Shown here: positions 31,814 through 34,164 of the stretch, piece after piece | Layout of the letters: each line of letters begins with the position of its first letter | Numbering within the stretch: position 1 is the first letter of the stretch | Source of the DNA: a virus | DNA length: 34,164 bases | IMG/VR virus record: IMGVR_UViG_3300049491_000208 | Span: 1-34,164 of that record | Strand: one strand, 5' to 3' | The notes under the pieces: model-generated | Told to the model about the DNA's origin: nothing | Database searches by the model: none | Seen by the model: the letters and a program-made list of their open reading frames with translations, nothing else | Program-made: the position numbers and the translations under genes

Positions 31814-32136
31814 ACGGCGGCCACATCCTCCTCGGCATCCTGCTCGTCGCAGCCATCGCCGAGATCGTGTACACGCAGGGCTGCCTCCGGTCTAACCGGA
31901 GGCAGCTTGCTGCCGTTCGGAGGGAGCGTGACCGTGCCCTCTCCCAGGTTGGGATCAAGCCCAACGTCCTGCCGATCCACCTCAGCCCTGTCACCTGCGA
32001 GTCCTGTGGGAACGACGACGCCACCTTCCACGTCTGCACCGACTGCATGATGATCATCCCGGACCCAGTGGAGAACTACCGGAGCGAGGCCCACGACCGG
32101 GCGATGCGGAACCACCCTGCTGGGAAGAAGCTGTGA
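31810..32136 (+). CDS. Membrane-anchored zinc-ribbon protein
   Basis: This 108-aa protein has one membrane helix (about residues 5-22, HILLGILLVAAIAEIVY). A basic coiled-coil stretch follows (RRQLAAVRRERDRALSQ), then a zinc ribbon C63-x2-C66-x9-C76-x2-C79 (CESCG...CTDC). The basic side and the positive-inside rule place the ribbon in the cytoplasm. A small DNA- or protein-binding ribbon fixed to the membrane is unusual in the replication block; it might tether phage DNA or proteins there. It is co-translated with DUF932 and the DUF4406 protein (both overlap). Confidence 0.7.
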   Translation: MNGGHILLGILLVAAIAEIVYTQGCLRSNRRQLAAVRRERDRALSQVGIKPNVLPIHLSPVTCESCGNDDATFHVCTDCMMIIPDPVENYRSEAHDRAMRNHPAGKKL

Positions 32137-32570
32137 CCGCCCAGGGCTGCTGGTGCGGTGGGCAGGTTACCACCGAGGAAGGCCTCTCGGTGTGCCTCGA
32201 CAGCGCATTCCACGACCCCCATGCTACGGGTAGGCCCACGGCAATCCGACGCCTCTACGTTGCTGGACCAATGTCGGGCTACCCGCTGAACAACTACCCG
32301 GAGTTCCACAGGGTGTCGGACCTCCTCCGGGTGGCAGGCTACGAGGCTGTCAACCCGGCTGAGACCGGAGTGCCAGACAAGGGGAGGGTCCACTACACCG
32401 ACCTGCTCCGGCAGGACCTCATCGACATGATGGGCTGCGACGGCGTGGCGGTCATCGACCTCTGGTGGGAGAGCCAGGGGGCCATGAACGAGGTCCACGT
32501 GGCTGGCATTCTCAAGATGCCGGTCCACCACTACGACACCTGGATCCGGCTCGCTTCCCAGGACTCGTAA
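32133..32570 (+). CDS. DUF4406 nucleoside deoxyribosyltransferase-like protein
   Basis: The core of this 145-aa protein (residues about 40-135) matches DUF4406: LYVAGPMSGYP at the strand-loop start, YPEFHRVSDLLRVAGYEAVNPAE, then DMMGCDGVAVIDLWWESQGAMNE with the acidic residue near the expected nucleophile position. These proteins are related to nucleoside 2-deoxyribosyltransferases and may alter nucleotide pools. A short N-terminal Cys knuckle (C6, C8, C21, H27) is added ahead of the core. The GTG overlaps the preceding stop. Confidence 0.78.
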   Translation: MTAQGCWCGGQVTTEEGLSVCLDSAFHDPHATGRPTAIRRLYVAGPMSGYPLNNYPEFHRVSDLLRVAGYEAVNPAETGVPDKGRVHYTDLLRQDLIDMMGCDGVAVIDLWWESQGAMNEVHVAGILKMPVHHYDTWIRLASQDS

Positions 32571-32660
32571 CAACAAGCGCACCACTGCTCGGCGCAGTAG
32601 GCTGGGCGGGCACCACACGAAACACACCGACACACCGAACCCACGAAAGGGACAAGCATC
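32571..32660 (+). promoter_or_regulatory. Intergenic stretch before DUF2815
   Basis: This 90-base gap holds TAGGCT (32599-32604), a weak -10-like box, a CA-rich unstructured leader and GAAAGGGA before the ATG at 32661. It has no clear palindrome, unlike other early starts. Confidence 0.25.
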
Positions 32661-33209
32661 ATGGCAACAACCAAGGTAGTGACTGGCAAGGTCCGTCTGT
32701 CGTACGTGCACGTCTTCGAGCCGTACAGCAATCAGGAGGATCAGGAGGCGCGGTACAGCTGCACCATCCTGATCCCGAAGACCGACAAGAAGACGCTCAA
32801 GGCGATCGAGGAGGCCATTGGGGCCGCCAAGGAAGCTGGCAAGAGCCGCGTCTTCGAGGGACGGATCCCCAGCGGTCTGAAGAGCACGCTGCACGATGGT
32901 GACGAGGAGGCAGACCTCGAGCGCAACCCGGAGTACGCTGGCCACATGTACATGGCCCTCAACTCCAAGCAGAAGCCGGGTGTCATCGACCTGGACATGA
33001 ACCCCATCCTGGACACGAGCGAGGTCTACTCGGGCTGCTACGCCCGTGTGTCCATGGGTGCGTTCGCCTACAACACCAAGGGGAACAAGGGCATCTCGTT
33101 CGGCCTCAACCACGTCCAGAAGGTCGCCGACGGCGACTTCCTGGGTGGGCGCACTCGCGCTGAGGACGACTTCGGCCCGGTCACGCTCGACGAGGAAGAC
33201 CTCATCTAG
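32661..33209 (+). CDS. DUF2815 single-strand DNA-binding-like protein
   Basis: This 182-aa protein fits DUF2815, a phage OB-fold-like family that sits with DUF2800 and DNA polymerase. Recognisable segments are VRLSYVHVFEPYS, YSCTILIPKTDK and LKAIEEAIGAAKEAG. Further on are the stretch with ECAGH-like EYAGHMYMALNS and SGCYARVSMGAFAYN, and an acidic C-terminal tail (LDEEDLI) typical of ssDNA-binding proteins that recruit partners. It probably coats single strands during replication. GAAAGGGA lies before the ATG. A structured leader follows its stop. Confidence 0.85.
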   Translation: MATTKVVTGKVRLSYVHVFEPYSNQEDQEARYSCTILIPKTDKKTLKAIEEAIGAAKEAGKSRVFEGRIPSGLKSTLHDGDEEADLERNPEYAGHMYMALNSKQKPGVIDLDMNPILDTSEVYSGCYARVSMGAFAYNTKGNKGISFGLNHVQKVADGDFLGGRTRAEDDFGPVTLDEEDLI

Positions 33210-33217
33210 CTGACCGG

Positions 33218-33338
33218 TATCATGTAGTTGCACCCCCCCGGCTGCGTCGAGTCGCGGTTGCGCTGGCTGTCAGTCCTTCCGGCCAGAAGAGCGCCACGAA
33301 CGCCAGCCGGGGGGTGCGCCTCTAAGAAGGAGCACCCC
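33218..33338 (+). promoter_or_regulatory. Promoter and structured leader before the second HNH gene
   Basis: TATCAT (33218-33223) predicts RNA start at G33230. That is exactly the first base of a long stem: GCACCCCCCCGGCTG (33230-33244) with CAGCCGGGGGGTGC (33304-33317), 14 pairs and one bulged C. The 59-nt loop can hold inner hairpins such as CTGGC/GCCAG. GGGGTGC (33311-33317) can pair instead with GCACCCC (33332-33338), which overlaps the end of the AAGGAG ribosome binding site. Confidence 0.55.
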
Positions 33339-33749
33339 TTGAAGACGTACGAGCAGATGCACAGCGGCCTGCACTGGGCCAGGGGCCGAGCCTCTGACCA
33401 CCAGTGTGTGGACTGCGGAGGAGAGGCCAAAGACTGGGCCTACCTCCATACCGGAGAGCAGCTTGTCAGCCCCAGCGGGCAGACCTACAGCGAGAACTTC
33501 GACGACTACGCTCCGATGTGCAGGAGCTGTCACCGCAGGTTCGACATGGCACGCAACCCCATCTGGCGCAACAAGCTGGCCAACCACATCCGTGGAGCTG
33601 CTGAAGACCCAGAGGCTTTCGAAGCGGAGCGCAAGAGGCGCACACACCTGGCAGCTCTTCGCAGGACCTGTTCCTGCGGGCTCGTGAGCAACCCAGGTGC
33701 TGTGGCGTACCACGCCAAGGTCCAAGGTCACACCGTGGTGGCGTCATGA
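33339..33749 (+). CDS. HNH endonuclease-like protein with extra zinc motif
   Basis: This 136-aa protein resembles phage HNH proteins with the pattern C23-x2-C26, a WAY strand instead of the classical DH step, YSENFDDYAPM, then C61-x2-C64-H65. A C-terminal CSC...H...H group (C111, C113, H125, H131) looks like an additional metal finger. It lies between DUF2815 and DNA polymerase, a typical place for such insertions. AAGGAG (33327-33332) is six bases before the TTG, which is preferred over the earlier in-frame TTG at 33228 within the leader. Nuclease activity is uncertain because the first HNH motif is atypical. Confidence 0.75.
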   Translation: MKTYEQMHSGLHWARGRASDHQCVDCGGEAKDWAYLHTGEQLVSPSGQTYSENFDDYAPMCRSCHRRFDMARNPIWRNKLANHIRGAAEDPEAFEAERKRRTHLAALRRTCSCGLVSNPGAVAYHAKVQGHTVVAS

Positions 33750-34164
33750 TCGTCTTCATAGACATCGAGACCTACAGCGCCACTTCCCTGGACGTTGGGG
33801 TCTACAGGTACGCCGAGGACCCGGACTTCCAGATCCTCATCATGGCGTACTCTGTCGACGGCGGGCCAGTGCAGGCTGTGTACACACATGAGGACATCCA
33901 GCGTCTGTTCGAGGAGTGGAGGGGGTCCGGGGCCTCGTTCGTTGCGCACCATGCAGCCTTCGAAAGGGTGTGTTTCAGCCGCGCTCTCGGCCTTCAGACG
34001 GGCGAGTACCTGCCGGTTGGCGAATGGTACGACACCATGGCGGTCGCCGGTGAGAGAGGCCTCCCGCAAAGCCTCTGGTTCCTGGCGCAGACCCTGCACA
34101 CGACCGAGAAGATGCCCGGGGCCACCAAGCTGCTCAACATATTCGCGAAGCCCAACCGGAAGGG
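33746..34164 (+). CDS. DNA polymerase I-type, N-terminal exonuclease part (cut by window end)
   Basis: The 139 residues visible open with the exonuclease motif I DIET (D6, E8). They continue with a second exonuclease segment around SFVAHHAAFER and a later WYDTMAVA motif (exo II region). This is the 3'-5' exonuclease domain of a family A phage DNA polymerase. The polymerase palm lies beyond the window, so fidelity or activity cannot be judged. The ATG overlaps the stop of the HNH gene (ATGA). Position after DUF2815 fits a conserved phage replication module. Confidence 0.88.
   Translation, partial: MIVFIDIETYSATSLDVGVYRYAEDPDFQILIMAYSVDGGPVQAVYTHEDIQRLFEEWRGSGASFVAHHAAFERVCFSRALGLQTGEYLPVGEWYDTMAVAGERGLPQSLWFLAQTLHTTEKMPGATKLLNIFAKPNRK

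Noticed and set aside
1-34164. tRNA genes, integrase, attachment site or phage repressor
   Set aside because: No cloverleaf, recombinase motif or repressor-like helix-turn-helix gene was recognised, so none is claimed; a tRNA or att site could still be missed by eye.

Overview
The window reads as the left part of the genome of a siphovirus infecting an actinobacterium. The sequence is GC-rich, and every supported gene lies on the + strand. Genes are packed end to end with ATGA, GTGA or TAATG overlaps, GTG and TTG starts are common, and the gene order is the classic siphovirus one. I see no integrase, repressor, tRNA or CRISPR array, so lifestyle cannot be decided. The first bases may be the physical left end of the genome (G-rich repeats, then HNH and terminase). 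The right edge cuts a family A DNA polymerase gene.

Packaging and head (1-8.6 kb): repeats, HNH endonuclease, small terminase, a 46-aa zinc-finger-like protein, large terminase, portal, MuF-like minor head protein, scaffold, a structured leader with a candidate promoter, HK97-fold major capsid protein and four connector/neck genes. Tail (8.6-21.1 kb): major tail protein, two tail assembly chaperones joined by a -1 frameshift on C CCC CCT, a 1164-aa tape measure, two baseplate-type proteins, a collagen/beta-helix tailspike, a long collagen-like fibre, several minor tail proteins and a strikingly cysteine-rich tail protein. Two small paralogous Cys-module genes and an acidic protein lead into lysis (22.1-23.2 kb: amidase endolysin and two-helix holin). 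A strong 13-bp hairpin ends this late block.

Replication and early genes (23.3-34.1 kb): VRR-NUC nuclease, SNF2-type helicase, FDXHR zinc protein, primase-polymerase/ATPase, HicA-like protein, DUF2800 Cas4-like nuclease, MazG-like protein, DUF932, a membrane-anchored zinc ribbon, DUF4406, DUF2815, a second HNH and the start of DNA polymerase. Inside this block sits a lysozyme/Rpf-like hydrolase followed by a 32-aa membrane peptide, well away from the lysis cassette.

The most interesting non-coding signal is a recurring element ahead of separate early transcription units: a short palindrome or tetraloop hairpin ending about 17-21 nt before the start codon, usually followed by an AGAAGGAG ribosome binding site. 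It resembles in principle, not in sequence, the start-associated sequences of cluster K mycobacteriophages. Two structured leaders (before the major capsid gene and before the second HNH gene) and hairpins isolating the capsid and major tail genes add to a picture of RNA-structure-based expression control. All functional calls are from reading motifs and gene order; no database search was run.
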